Source of the DNA: Streptomyces sp. MNU76
GTDB lineage: Bacteria > Actinomycetota > Actinomycetes > Streptomycetales > Streptomycetaceae
Direction: 5' to 3'
Assembly: GCF_020982545.1 (NCBI RefSeq)
Contig: NZ_JAJKLK010000029.1
Location: forward strand, 62,001-126,000
DNA length: 64,000 bases
Shown here: in pieces, positions 25,253 through 33,205 of the stretch
Layout of the letters: the number at the start of each line of letters is the position of its first letter
Position numbering within the stretch: the first letter of the stretch is position 1
Made by a program: the position numbers and the translations under genes
The notes under the pieces: model-generated
What the model saw: only the letters and a program-made list of their open reading frames with translations
The model's database searches: none
Told to the model about the DNA's origin: nothing

Positions 25253-27211
25253 TCACAACTTGAGCGTGAACCAGGTGGTCTTCCCGTCGTCCGTCGGGCG
25301 CACTCCCCAGCTCTCGGAGAGCGCGCGGACCAGATGCAGACCACGTCCCGACTCCTCGTCCTCCGCCGCGAGGCGCGGCTGGGGGAGGTGCGGGCTGTTG
25401 TCGCTGACCTCGACCGTCAGATCCGTGGCCGTACGGCACACCCGCAGCCCGACGGGGCCCTCGGCGTGCTGGACGGCGTTCGTCAGGGTCTCGGAGAGCA
25501 GCAGCAGCGCGTGGTCGGCCGGCGCGGCGCAGTCCCAGGAGGTGAGCGTCTTGGTGAGGAACGCCCGGCCCTCGGGCACCGAGGAGGGAACGGCCGGCAG
25601 ATCGGTGGTGACGGACGCGAGCGGGGCGGCCGGCAGCTGGGCGAGGAGCAGCGTGACGTCGTCGTTGTGGCTCTCGGCGTCGGGCAGCAGCCGGGCGAGC
25701 ACATGGTCGGCGGCCGCCTCCAGACACGAGTCCTGGACGAAGAACCCGTCGAGGGAGGAGACGAGTTCCCCGATGTGGTCGTCGATGTCGCTGCCGGGGG
25801 TCTCGACCAGGCCGTCCGTGTAGAGGACGAGCGTGGCCCCCGGCGGGATCTCCTCGCAGGACTGCTGGTAGAGGATGCCCCCGACGCCGAGGGGCGCGTT
25901 GACGGGTGTGGTGAGCCGGCGGACGTGGTCGCCGGGAGAGGCGATCAGCGTCGGCAGATGGCCGGCCGAACAGACGGTCACGGTGCCCGTGTCCGGCGCG
26001 ATGACCAGGTAGCAGCAGGTCACGAGCTGGTCGGGGACGTCGAGGTCGGCGACGCAGGTGTCGAGGGCCTGCATCAGCTGACGCGGTTGCATACCGGTCT
26101 TGGCCAGCGCGTGCGCGGCGGATCGCAGCTGGCCCATCACGGCGGCGGCCTCCAAACCGCGGCCCATGACGTCTCCGATCAGCACGCCGACCCGGCCCGC
26201 GCCCAGCGGCACGAGGTCGAACCAGTCGCCGCCGACGCCGGCGCCCTGGGTGGCGGGTCGGTAGCGGCTCGCGGTGGCCAGCCCGGCGATCGCGGGCGGG
26301 GTCCCCATCAGGCTGCGCTGCAGGGTGAGCGCGATGTGCCGTTGCTGCTCGTACAGGGCGGTGAGTTCGGCCTCGGCTCGCTTGCGGTCACTGATGTCCC
26401 GCACGATGGCGCAGGCATCGACGACCGTGCCGTCGGTGTCCCTGGTCGGCCACAGCGTGACGTCGACGTCCAGCAGGGCCCCCGCCCGGGTGAGGCGCAG
26501 CGTCTCGAAGTGCTCCACCTTCTCGCCCTGCCGCAGCCGCTCCATGAGCGCGCTGATCTCGTGCCTGCGGTCCATCGGGGCGAGGAACGACATGTGGCGA
26601 CCGATGGCCTGCTCGGCCGTGTAGCCGTACAACCGGTGGGCGGCCGCGTTCCAGTACGTGATCTGGCCGTCGAGGGTCTTGGCGAGGATCGCGTCCTGGG
26701 ACGACTCGACGAGCGCGGCCAGCTCGTTGATGCGCCGCTCGGCGGCCTTGCGGTCGCTGACGTCACGGACGGCGGCGGACACCAGCAGTCCGTCCGCGGT
26801 CTCCAGCGGACTGAGGCTGATCTCGACCGGGAACTCCGTGCCGTCCCTCCGTAGCCCGTGCAGCTCCAGTCCGGCGCCCATCGGGCGCACCTGCCGGTTG
26901 GCGGCGTAACCGTCGCGGTGCCGGGTGTGGTGGTCACGGAAGCGGTGCGGGATGAGCAACTCGACCGGCCTGCCCAGCAGTTCCTCGCGCCGGTAGCCGA
27001 AGAGTGCCTCCGTCTGGGCGTTGACCAGCCGGATGGTTCCGGTGTCGTCGACGATGACCATGGCGTCCGGCGCGGCCTCCAGCAGCCCCCGGAAGCGCTC
27101 CTCGACCACGCTCGGTCCACCGCCGCCTTCCAGTCGCACAGCGCAGCGACCGCACTCCCGATCGGTGGTCCCGGCGCGTCGCGCCGACGCCACCGGGACG
27201 AAGTCGTTCAT
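25253..27211 (-). CDS. PAS-PAS-PP2C (SpoIIE-type) phosphatase with C-terminal anti-sigma-like ATPase
   Basis: 652 residues. PAS1 (about 38-155) and PAS2 (about 165-280), each closing in a DVSDRK/DISDRK linker, are followed by a PP2C/SpoIIE phosphatase domain (about 310-510) with GVGGDWFDLVPLGAGRVGVL, IGDVMGRG and HNDDVTLL. The C-terminal RsbW-like HATPase (about 530-650) has LLSETLTNAVQHA and SGRGLHLVRALSESWG. Such proteins control anti-sigma/anti-anti-sigma partner switching in response to PAS ligands; no partner is in the window. The leading Cys-rich stretch TDRECGRCAVRL is odd and could bind metal. No DevR-like box is seen upstream; an AT-rich block is there instead. Confidence 0.92.
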   Translation of the reverse strand: MNDFVPVASARRAGTTDRECGRCAVRLEGGGGPSVVEERFRGLLEAAPDAMVIVDDTGTIRLVNAQTEALFGYRREELLGRPVELLIPHRFRDHHTRHRDGYAANRQVRPMGAGLELHGLRRDGTEFPVEISLSPLETADGLLVSAAVRDVSDRKAAERRINELAALVESSQDAILAKTLDGQITYWNAAAHRLYGYTAEQAIGRHMSFLAPMDRRHEISALMERLRQGEKVEHFETLRLTRAGALLDVDVTLWPTRDTDGTVVDACAIVRDISDRKRAEAELTALYEQQRHIALTLQRSLMGTPPAIAGLATASRYRPATQGAGVGGDWFDLVPLGAGRVGVLIGDVMGRGLEAAAVMGQLRSAAHALAKTGMQPRQLMQALDTCVADLDVPDQLVTCCYLVIAPDTGTVTVCSAGHLPTLIASPGDHVRRLTTPVNAPLGVGGILYQQSCEEIPPGATLVLYTDGLVETPGSDIDDHIGELVSSLDGFFVQDSCLEAAADHVLARLLPDAESHNDDVTLLLAQLPAAPLASVTTDLPAVPSSVPEGRAFLTKTLTSWDCAAPADHALLLLSETLTNAVQHAEGPVGLRVCRTATDLTVEVSDNSPHLPQPRLAAEDEESGRGLHLVRALSESWGVRPTDDGKTTWFTLKL

Positions 27212-27274
27212 GTCCGTCCCACCCCGCCTTCCCTGACGATCCGGTCATCCCACTGCATCCGTGCCGGACGGGCC

Positions 27275-27335
27275 ACTGTTTGTCATCAACTGTGCTTTTA
27301 TCGAATGAATTTGCATGATTGGCGCCTCAAATGCC
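27275..27335. promoter_or_regulatory. AT-rich divergent promoter block
   Basis: About 60 bp with roughly half or more A/T, including a TTTTATCGAATGAATTTGCA run. This is exceptional in this GC-rich window. It sits between the divergent PAS-PP2C gene and hsp20, so it probably contains core promoter elements. Confidence 0.45.
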
Positions 27336-27385
27336 CGTCCTGCCGCGTTCGCTGTCCGAGAGAGCCAGGACACGTCGGAAGTCCA

Positions 27386-27399
27386 GGGCCGACAGGCTC
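27386..27399. promoter_or_regulatory. DevR-like box 1 upstream of hsp20
   Basis: GGGCCGACAGGCTC, 13 of 14 identical to the copy at 10800, lies 76 bp upstream of ATG 27475. Confidence 0.5.
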
Positions 27400-27404
27400 C
27401 CTTC

Positions 27405-27418
27405 GGGACCGATCGGCT
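27405..27418. promoter_or_regulatory. DevR-like box 2 upstream of hsp20
   Basis: GGGACCGATCGGCT lies 57 bp upstream of ATG 27475, 19 bp from box 1. Tandem boxes on roughly the same helix face also mark mycobacterial hspX. Confidence 0.5.
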
Positions 27419-27474
27419 CACACGGGTGGATGCCCCGCGGAGAGACGCTGAAAGTGACGAGGAAGGAGGCAGAC

Positions 27475-27879
27475 ATGAGCGGCATGATCGAGCGGCTGCC
27501 CCTCTGGCCGGCACTGCCCGACCTGTTCGGCTGGGCCGAGACCGGCCTGACCGGGCCACACGGCATCCGTGTCGAGGAACACCTGGCGGACGGCAGGTAC
27601 GTGGTGCGCGCCGAACTGCCGGGGATCACCCCCGAGAAGGACGTCGAGATCACGGTCACCGAGGGCATGCTGACCCTGCGGGCCGAGCGCCGTGAGGAGA
27701 TCGCGGAGAAGCACCGCGCCGAGTTCCGCTACGGGACCTTCACCCGGTCCGTACGGCTCCCGGCCGGAGCCAGGGGCGACGAGGCGACCGCGGAGTACAA
27801 GGACGGCGTACTGACCGTCACGGTCCCGGTGCCGGAGACGAGGACGGCCACCCGGACGATCCAGGTGCGGGCTGCCTGA
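27475..27879 (+). CDS. Small heat shock protein, Hsp20/alpha-crystallin family
   Basis: 134 residues. The alpha-crystallin domain (about 38-125) runs from RVEEHLADGRYVVRAELPGI to the strand EYKDGVLTVTVPVPE. This ATP-independent holdase forms oligomers in the cytosol and is the counterpart of the DosR-induced mycobacterial HspX (Acr). ATG 27475 follows GAAGGAGG. Two DevR-like boxes precede it and a hairpin terminator follows at 27905. Confidence 0.94.
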   Translation: MSGMIERLPLWPALPDLFGWAETGLTGPHGIRVEEHLADGRYVVRAELPGITPEKDVEITVTEGMLTLRAERREEIAEKHRAEFRYGTFTRSVRLPAGARGDEATAEYKDGVLTVTVPVPETRTATRTIQVRAA

Positions 27880-27904
27880 CCGGGACGACTCCGGACCACA
27901 CCAC

Positions 27905-27934
27905 GGGCGCAGCCGATCACCTCCGGCTGCGCCC
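27905..27934 (+). terminator. Hairpin terminator of hsp20
   Basis: GGGCGCAGCCG (27905-27915) pairs perfectly with CGGCTGCGCCC (27924-27934) across an 8-nt loop, 26 bp after the stop codon. Confidence 0.75.
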
Positions 27935-28028
27935 ATGTCCGCTGTACACACTCGCGCGCGTGACCGCCCGGGCTCCGTAGGGCCCGCCCGACGAGCTTCG
28001 TCCGGCGTCGCCCGTACGGGAACGGGGC

Positions 28029-28071
28029 GGCCGGTCCCGGACGAAGGACCGGCCGGGACCGGTCCCGGCCG
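28029..28071. repeat. Overlapping inverted repeats including a 22-bp perfect palindrome
   Basis: Positions 28050-28071 read identically on both strands. Overlapping it, 28029-28037 pairs with 28046-28054 (GGCCGGTCC/GGACCGGCC). It lies in the 463-bp gene-free interval 27880-28342 between hsp20 and a convergent USP gene. No conserved protein is visible in that interval. Confidence 0.6.
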
Positions 28072-28342
28072 AACGTCGCAAGAACCGCCGCCCCGGTGCC
28101 GGCACGGCTCGCGGGCCGGGAAGGCACCGCGGCCGTCCGGGTGATGGCCGAGGGACGTACGAGAGCACCAGGGGGTCGACGGCCCTTCTGCCGGTCGTGG
28201 CCGCGGGTGTCACCCTCGTCCTGACCGTGCGGGCTCGACACGCTCGTCGTACGACCGCCGCGCGTGCGCGGGGGCCCGAGGCAATCTCCGCCGCCGACCG
28301 GGCGCCCGGGCGCAGGAACGACCACACCCCGCCGCCGTGCGC

Positions 28343-28855
28343 CTACGCGGCCCCACGTCCGGCGAAGGGCGGCGTCCCGGAGGGGTCCGGCGGTGAGGCG
28401 TGCCGTTCGGGGACGGGCACCGTGACGACCGGGACCGTGGCGTGCCGCAGACAGTCACGGGCGACCGCGCCGACAGCGGGGTGCCCGTACTCGTGGTGGT
28501 CGCCGCGCCCCAGTGCGAGCAGTTGCGCGCCGCGGGCGTGCTTCAGCAGGACCCGCGCGGGCGACCCCTCCACCACGACGGCGCGCACGGCGCCGTCGAA
28601 GCGCGGGCCGAGGGCCCGGCGGACTGTTCCCGCGAGCAACCGCGCGGCCCGAAGACGTTCCTCGGCGGCGTCCGGGTGGGCCGACGCCGGAGCGTAGGGG
28701 GCGAGCGCGGAGCCGGCGGTCTCCCAGGCGTGGACGGCGACGACGTCCGCGCGCTGGGCGTGGGCCTGCCGTACGGCCCACCGCAGCGCGGCCACGGACG
28801 CGTCGGATCCGTCGACGCCGACGACGATATGGTTCCCGGCGGTCGGGTCCGGCAT
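28343..28855 (-). CDS. Universal stress protein, single UspA domain
   Basis: 170 residues. It begins with the conserved strand HIVVGVDGSDASVAALRWA. The nucleotide-binding loop region is LLALGRGDHHEYGHPAVGAV, which differs from the usual G-2X-G-9X-G(S/T) arrangement, and it ends TVPVVTVPVPE plus a short tail. Mycobacterial DosR regulons contain several USPs. ATG 28855 follows GGGAGG; a more upstream frame is not conserved. A DevR-like half-box lies 81 bp upstream. Confidence 0.88.
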   Translation of the reverse strand: MPDPTAGNHIVVGVDGSDASVAALRWAVRQAHAQRADVVAVHAWETAGSALAPYAPASAHPDAAEERLRAARLLAGTVRRALGPRFDGAVRAVVVEGSPARVLLKHARGAQLLALGRGDHHEYGHPAVGAVARDCLRHATVPVVTVPVPERHASPPDPSGTPPFAGRGAA

Positions 28856-28935
28856 GACGGCCTCCCTGGACGGTCTCTGGTCCCACCGTGCCACTCACCG
28901 ACGCCGCGGGACGTGGGCCGGGGGACCCGTCCGGG

Positions 28936-28949
28936 CGGCTCAACGGCCC
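28936..28949. promoter_or_regulatory. DevR-like box upstream of USP
   Basis: On the minus strand it reads GGGCCGTTGAGCCG, 81 bp upstream of ATG 28855. The left half is perfect and the right half partial. Confidence 0.4.
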
Positions 28950-29064
28950 CTTGCCGCCCGGCCGCCCGGCGGGAGCGACTCCCTCACCCTGCCGTCGGGT
29001 GGCGACTGCTCCGGGGCGACCGCCTCGGAGGGCCCCGGCCGCCCCCCGGGCCCACGGTTCGCTC

Positions 29065-29325
29065 TCACGCCTGGACAGGGCCGGTGAGCTGAACGATGTC
29101 GTCGGACGCGACATCGTGGAGGCGGATGGCCAGGTCCTCCAGCGCACGGCTCGCGGCGAGTTCGTCGCCGATCTCCGGAATGGGGCGGTCGATCGGGTTG
29201 CGCCGGGCCACCCCCCTGCCGGTGAGGTGCGCGGTGTCCTGCGTGCCCAGGACGGCACGCGCGTGCGTCTCGTCACCCTCTTCGCTGATGTAGATCTGGA
29301 CGGTCCACCGCTTGGCTTCCATCAT
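29065..29325 (-). CDS. DUF1876 protein (Rv1738-like)
   Basis: 86 residues, covering the whole DUF1876 family. It has the N-terminal KRWTVQIYISEEGDETHARA strand pair, then GTQDTAHLTGRGVARRNP and EIGDELAASRALEDLA. Mycobacterial Rv1738 is among the most strongly DosR-induced genes and structurally resembles ribosome hibernation factors; a role in translation arrest is plausible here but inferred. The ATG is chosen at 29325 after GGAAG; 29322 or GTG 29331 are alternatives. A DevR-like box lies 66 bp upstream. Confidence 0.9.
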   Translation of the reverse strand: MMEAKRWTVQIYISEEGDETHARAVLGTQDTAHLTGRGVARRNPIDRPIPEIGDELAASRALEDLAIRLHDVASDDIVQLTGPVQA

Positions 29326-29390
29326 GATCACTTCCGTCCCGCTCCTCGTGTTCCACTTCTCAGCGTGCGCCGGTCCCGAGGGTCGGTCCA

Positions 29391-29404
29391 GGGCCCGTCG
29401 GCCC
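29391..29404. promoter_or_regulatory. DevR-like box upstream of DUF1876 gene
   Basis: GGGCCCGTCGGCCC lies 66 bp upstream of the minus-strand start at 29325, immediately past the end of the OsmC gene. Confidence 0.55.
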
Positions 29405-29426
29405 CGGCCTTCGCGGAGCCGCGCGT

Positions 29427-29879
29427 TCAGGACTCCAGCTCCAGGCGGATCTCCGGAGGTTCACGCAACGTGTTGTGGACGGTGCAGTGGGAGGCGACGG
29501 CCAGCAGGGCGGCCCGCCGCTGCTCGGACAACACCGGCGGCAGACCGATGACGATGCGGACGGCGCCGACGCGGGCCGGCCGGTCGGGTGCCATGACGAA
29601 TTCCGCGTGGACCCGCAGCCCGGCGTGGCTCAGGCCGTGCCTCCTGAGGTACCGGCCGGCGTAGAAGGCGACGCAGGTGGCCAGGGAGGCGGCGAAGAGT
29701 TCGGTCGGCGTCGGCGCGGTGTCCGTGCCGCCCGCCTCCGTGGGCTGGTCGACCATGATCCGGTGACCGCGGATGTCGACCGCGTACGCGTCCTGGTGGA
29801 CATGGGTGACGTCGAGATGGTGCACCTGCGCCTCCGGGGCGCCGGGAGCGGTGGCCGTCTGTGCTGCGGTGCCGGTCAT
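29427..29879 (-). CDS. OsmC/Ohr-family peroxide-detoxifying protein
   Basis: 150 residues. The two family cysteines lie in SLATCVAFYAGRYLRRHGL and ASHCTVHNTL. These are the peroxidatic and resolving positions that reduce organic hydroperoxides with lipoyl/thiol donors. PTPTELFAASLATC is the typical lead-in. ATG 29879 follows GAGGAGG. A weak DevR-like site lies 70 bp upstream. Confidence 0.9.
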   Translation of the reverse strand: MTGTAAQTATAPGAPEAQVHHLDVTHVHQDAYAVDIRGHRIMVDQPTEAGGTDTAPTPTELFAASLATCVAFYAGRYLRRHGLSHAGLRVHAEFVMAPDRPARVGAVRIVIGLPPVLSEQRRAALLAVASHCTVHNTLREPPEIRLELES

Positions 29880-29948
29880 GACCGGACCTCCTCGTCGGGT
29901 GGACCTCGTCTCCCCTTCAGGGGACCGCGCGGGCAACGGTCCCGGAAT

Positions 29949-29962
29949 GGGCCGAACGGGCG
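29949..29962. promoter_or_regulatory. Weak DevR-like box upstream of OsmC gene
   Basis: GGGCCGAACGGGCG lies 70 bp upstream of ATG 29879. The left arm is perfect and the right arm degenerate. Confidence 0.4.
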
Positions 29963-30009
29963 CGACCGGTGCCGTCCGTCCCTCTTCGCGACCACCGGCC
30001 GCGGGAGGC

Positions 30010-30061
30010 GCGGGCAGGCCCCCACCCTCTGGGGGGTGAGGGCCTGTGGGGACGTGCCCGC
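30010..30061. repeat. Nested inverted repeats
   Basis: Outer arms 30010-30016 and 30055-30061, middle arms 30015-30021 and 30040-30046, and an inner C-run facing a G-run can fold into one long hairpin. This could be a terminator for the leftward gene ending at 30437, or a leader structure before the OsmC gene. Confidence 0.45.
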
Positions 30062-30436
30062 CGGGGGTGAGCCATTGCTCACGGGCACGCCGACCGACGA
30101 TCCACGCGCGGCCACCGCCTCGCCCGAAAGCGGTCCCCGGCACGAAGGCCCTCCAGCGGAGGCGGGTGGCGGCAAGTCACCCGTGACGTTCGTGCCCGAT
30201 TACAGTCTCGGCCCCTCGACGTCGCGGCCGCAGGGCCCACCGGCCCTGGTCCCGGGACGCTGGGCCCCTGCCGCCACGCCTCGACCGCGACGGGTGAACC
30301 GGGCCCGTACGTGGGGCTCTTGCCCGGGTGGGGTGACGGGCCCGGGTACGGGCTGCGGCTGCCGGGCGGGTGTCGTCCCGCCCCGCCGGGCGGCGACGGC
30401 AGCGGTCGGCTCGGCGGCGCGCGTGTCCAGCCGTGC

Positions 30437-31885
30437 TCAGGCCGGGCGGCGGTGTCCGGTGTCCGGCCTGGCGAGGTGGGTGGTGAACCAGTCGCGGGCC
30501 AGTTCGGCCGCCATGGCCAGGGTCCCCGGTTCCTCGAACAGATGGGTGGCGCCGGGCACGACGGCGAGCCGGTGTTCACAGCGGAGCCGGTCGGCGGCGA
30601 GACGGTTGAGGCTGAGCACCATGGAGTCCAGACTCCCCACGACGAAGAGGGTCGGGGCCCGCACCCGGGCCAGAGCCGCGGGGGTCGCCAGGTCGGGGCG
30701 CCCGCCCCGGGAGACGATCGCGCGGATGTCGGCCCCCGGCGCGGCGGCGGCCTCCAGGGCGGCCGCGGCTCCGGTGCTGGCACCGAAAAAGGCCACCGGC
30801 AGCCCGGTTCCCGCATGCAGCCAGGTGGCGGCGGCGTGCAGCCGGTCGGCCAGCAGTGCGACGTCGAAGACATTGCGGCGGTCGCCCTCCTCCTCCGCCG
30901 TGAGCAGATCGAGCAGCAGGGTGCCCAGGCCCGCCCGGTCGAGGACGTCGGCGACGTACCGATTGCGCGGACTGTGCCTGCCGCTGCCGCTGCCGTGCGC
31001 GAAGACGACCACCACCGGGGCCGCGTCGGGCAGCACCAGCCGCGCGGGCAGCCGTACGTGTCCGGCGGGCACCCGCACCTCGCGGACCACGGGCCCTTGC
31101 GACCGCCGGGCCGGGCGGGCCGGGGACGGGCGCCGGGACAGGCCCGTGGACCTCACCCCGGCCCCGGCCCGGCCCACCGGGACATCCGTCCGTCGGCCCG
31201 GACGCGACGGTTCGAACAGGACAGCGCCGGGGGCGGGAGGCGGCGTCTGGGTCGGGGTGGCACGGGTGAGGAGATCGATCACCTCGGAGTCGCGCGTCTG
31301 CGTGAAGTCGCGGTACCACGCGCCGACCGAGCCCAGGTCTGCCACCGTCTCCAGGCAGACGACGTGATCGGTCACCGCGCTCAGCCGGGCGACGGCCTCC
31401 ACCGATCCCACCGGGACGGCGAGGACGACCCGCGTCGCGCCCTGGCCCCGCACCACCCGGCAGGCCGCCTCGGCCGTGGCGCCGGTGGCCAGCCCGTCGT
31501 CCACGACCAGCGCGGTGCAACCCGCCAGGGACACACGGGCACGCCCGGACCGGTAACGGGCCACACGCCGCTCCAGCTCCGCCCGTTCGGCGCGCTCGAC
31601 GTCGGCCAGCCCCTCGTCCCGCAGCCCGCAGCTGTCGATCACGTCCTGGTTGAGGACACGGACCCCGTGCTCGCCGATGGCGCCGAAGGCCAGCTCCGGC
31701 TGCCACGGCACCCCCAGCTTGCGCACCACCAGCACGTCCAGCGGTGCCTCCAGTGCTCCGGCCACCTCGTACGCGACCGGTACGCCGCCCCGAGGCAGTC
31801 CCAGGACCACGACGTCCTCGTCGCGCAGATGCCCGAGACGTCGGGCCAGTCGGCGTCCGGCGTCCGTACGGTCGTCGAAGGGCAT
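30437..31885 (-). CDS. Phosphoribosyltransferase-alpha/beta hydrolase fusion (Rv0571c-like)
   Basis: 482 residues with two enzyme-like domains. The N-terminal type-I phosphoribosyltransferase domain (about 5-210) has VVVLGLPRGGVPVAYEVA and the PRPP loop ALVVDDGLATGATAEAA. After a Pro/Arg-rich linker (about 215-260) comes a dienelactone-hydrolase-like domain (about 262-475) with VVVVFAHGSGSGRHSPRN, the nucleophile elbow FFGASTGAAA and the late His region GATHLFEEPG. Mycobacterial Rv0571c is a DosR-regulon phosphoribosyltransferase of this kind. Substrates are unknown. Start 31885 follows GAGGAGG. Confidence 0.9.
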   Translation of the reverse strand: MPFDDRTDAGRRLARRLGHLRDEDVVVLGLPRGGVPVAYEVAGALEAPLDVLVVRKLGVPWQPELAFGAIGEHGVRVLNQDVIDSCGLRDEGLADVERAERAELERRVARYRSGRARVSLAGCTALVVDDGLATGATAEAACRVVRGQGATRVVLAVPVGSVEAVARLSAVTDHVVCLETVADLGSVGAWYRDFTQTRDSEVIDLLTRATPTQTPPPAPGAVLFEPSRPGRRTDVPVGRAGAGVRSTGLSRRPSPARPARRSQGPVVREVRVPAGHVRLPARLVLPDAAPVVVVFAHGSGSGRHSPRNRYVADVLDRAGLGTLLLDLLTAEEEGDRRNVFDVALLADRLHAAATWLHAGTGLPVAFFGASTGAAAALEAAAAPGADIRAIVSRGGRPDLATPAALARVRAPTLFVVGSLDSMVLSLNRLAADRLRCEHRLAVVPGATHLFEEPGTLAMAAELARDWFTTHLARPDTGHRRPA

Positions 31886-31994
31886 ACGCCACCTCCTCGT
31901 GCGCCCACCGCGACGAAGCGGGGGAGTCGGTGTCGGAAGAAAGGCGCCTCCTGTCGTTCCCCCCATTGCACCGCGTCGTGGCGCGAGCGCGCGA

Positions 31995-32008
31995 GGGGCC
32001 TTCGGCCC
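31995..32008. promoter_or_regulatory. DevR-like box, divergent promoter
   Basis: GGGGCCTTCGGCCC lies 110 bp upstream of the minus-strand start 31885 and 130 bp upstream of 32138. Confidence 0.5.
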
Positions 32009-32014
32009 AGGTGA

Positions 32015-32029
32015 GGGCCGGACGGTCCC
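32015..32029. promoter_or_regulatory. DevR-like box, divergent promoter, second copy
   Basis: GGGCCGGACGGTCCC is one base longer than the usual spacing, and lies 109 bp upstream of ATG 32138. It forms a tandem with the box 20 bp away. Confidence 0.45.
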
Positions 32030-32137
32030 TCGCGGTTCCGGCGCCACCGCCGCAGACTTTTCATGGGCCGCGAATTTTTCAACGCGCCGCAGACTTTTCG
32101 TGGAGCGGATACCGGACTGTCTCGCCGGGAGGTTGCG

Positions 32138-33137
32138 ATGACCACGCGAGAGCTGGACACGAAGACGGTGACCGATCTCGTGGCCGACGCCACGGCCGCC
32201 CCGTCCATGCACAACGCGCAGCCCTGGCGCTTCCACTTCGTGACCGACGAGCGCGTCCTGCTGCTGCGCGCCGACCTCGACCGGGCCATGCGCCGCACCG
32301 ACCCCACCCATCGGGCACTGCACATCGGATGCGGGGCGGCGCTGTTCAACCTCCGCGTCGCCGCGGCGCACGCGGGCCTGTCCCCGCTGGTCCGGCTGCT
32401 GCCCGACCCGGGCGACCCCCGGCTGCTGGCCGCCGTCCAGCTGGCCGCCGCGCACCCGGCGGACCACAGGGGGCCGACAGCGGACGAGCGGGATCTGGCC
32501 CGGCTGTACCCCGCCATCCGCCGGCGGCACACCAGCCGCTACCCCTTCGACGACCGGGACGTCCCCGAGGACGTGCGGTCGCGGCTGCGGGTGGCCGCCG
32601 CCAGGGAGGACGCCGAGCTCACGTTCCCCGGTGCCTGGCACCTCGACACCGTCCTGGAGCTGGTCCGGGACGCCGAGAGCCGCGACATCCTGGACCCCGG
32701 AGGCCGCGAGGACCTGGAGCGCTGGACCCGGCTCGGCCCCGAGGCCGACATCGCCACCGACGGCGTACCCGAGTACGCGTTCGGCCCGCGCCGCCGGGAC
32801 GGCCGGGCACCGCTGCGTGACTTCGCGGGGCGACGGCCGGTGGCCGACCGCGGCAGCACCGCCTTCGAGAGCAGCCCCCACCTGGCCCTGCTGTACACCC
32901 GCGGTGACGGGCTCCTCGACTGGCTGCGCGCCGGGCAGGCGCTGGAACACGTCCTGCTGGAGGCCACGACAGCCGGACTGGCCGGCGCGCTGACCTCCCA
33001 CCCGCTGGAGAACGACGACCTGCGCACCCTCGCCCGCGACCCGGTCTCCGGGCGGGGGTACGTCCAGATGGTGCTGCGTCTCGGCTACGGCCCGCACGGC
33101 CCGCCGCCCCGTCCGGGACGTCCTCGACATCACTTGA
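32138..33137 (+). CDS. Acg-type nitroreductase-family protein with 3' frameshift
   Basis: About 330 residues homologous to the mycobacterial DosR-regulon Acg/Rv3131 nitroreductase-like flavoproteins. Diagnostic are ATAAPSMHNAQPWRF near the N-terminus, RRRHTSRYPFDDR, WLRAGQALEHVLLEATTAGL and YVQMVLRLGYGP at the C-terminus. Acg proteins have a lid and occluded active site, may sequester FMN, and lack classical nitroreductase activity. ATG 32138 follows GGGAGG. After LGYGPHGPPP the frame runs on without a stop to 34801. Removing one C from the run at 33107-33110 restores a natural end VRDVLDIT with TGA at 33135-33137. This is slippage, a sequencing error or a recent mutation. Confidence 0.85.
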
Positions 33138-33205
33138 GGGTGCCGCCCCCTCGCCCGACCGGCTGCCCGGCCCGCGAGGCCGGCCCTGCGGGGGCCCTGT
33201 GCCGG

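Larger units (their letters stand above)
29880..30436. other. 557-bp gene-free interval with nested inverted repeats
   Basis: No conserved protein is seen. It holds nested inverted repeats at 30010-30061 (GCGGGCA/TGCCCGC outside CAGGCCC/GGGCCTG). It also holds a weak DevR-like box at 29949 and a good one at 30233 that has no near start codon. Confidence 0.45.

Noticed and set aside
28100..28330. Short hydrophobic frame on the plus strand (LLPVVAAGVTLVLTVRARHA)
   Set aside because: It could encode one membrane helix, but it has no ribosome binding site or clear start and runs antisense into the USP gene.
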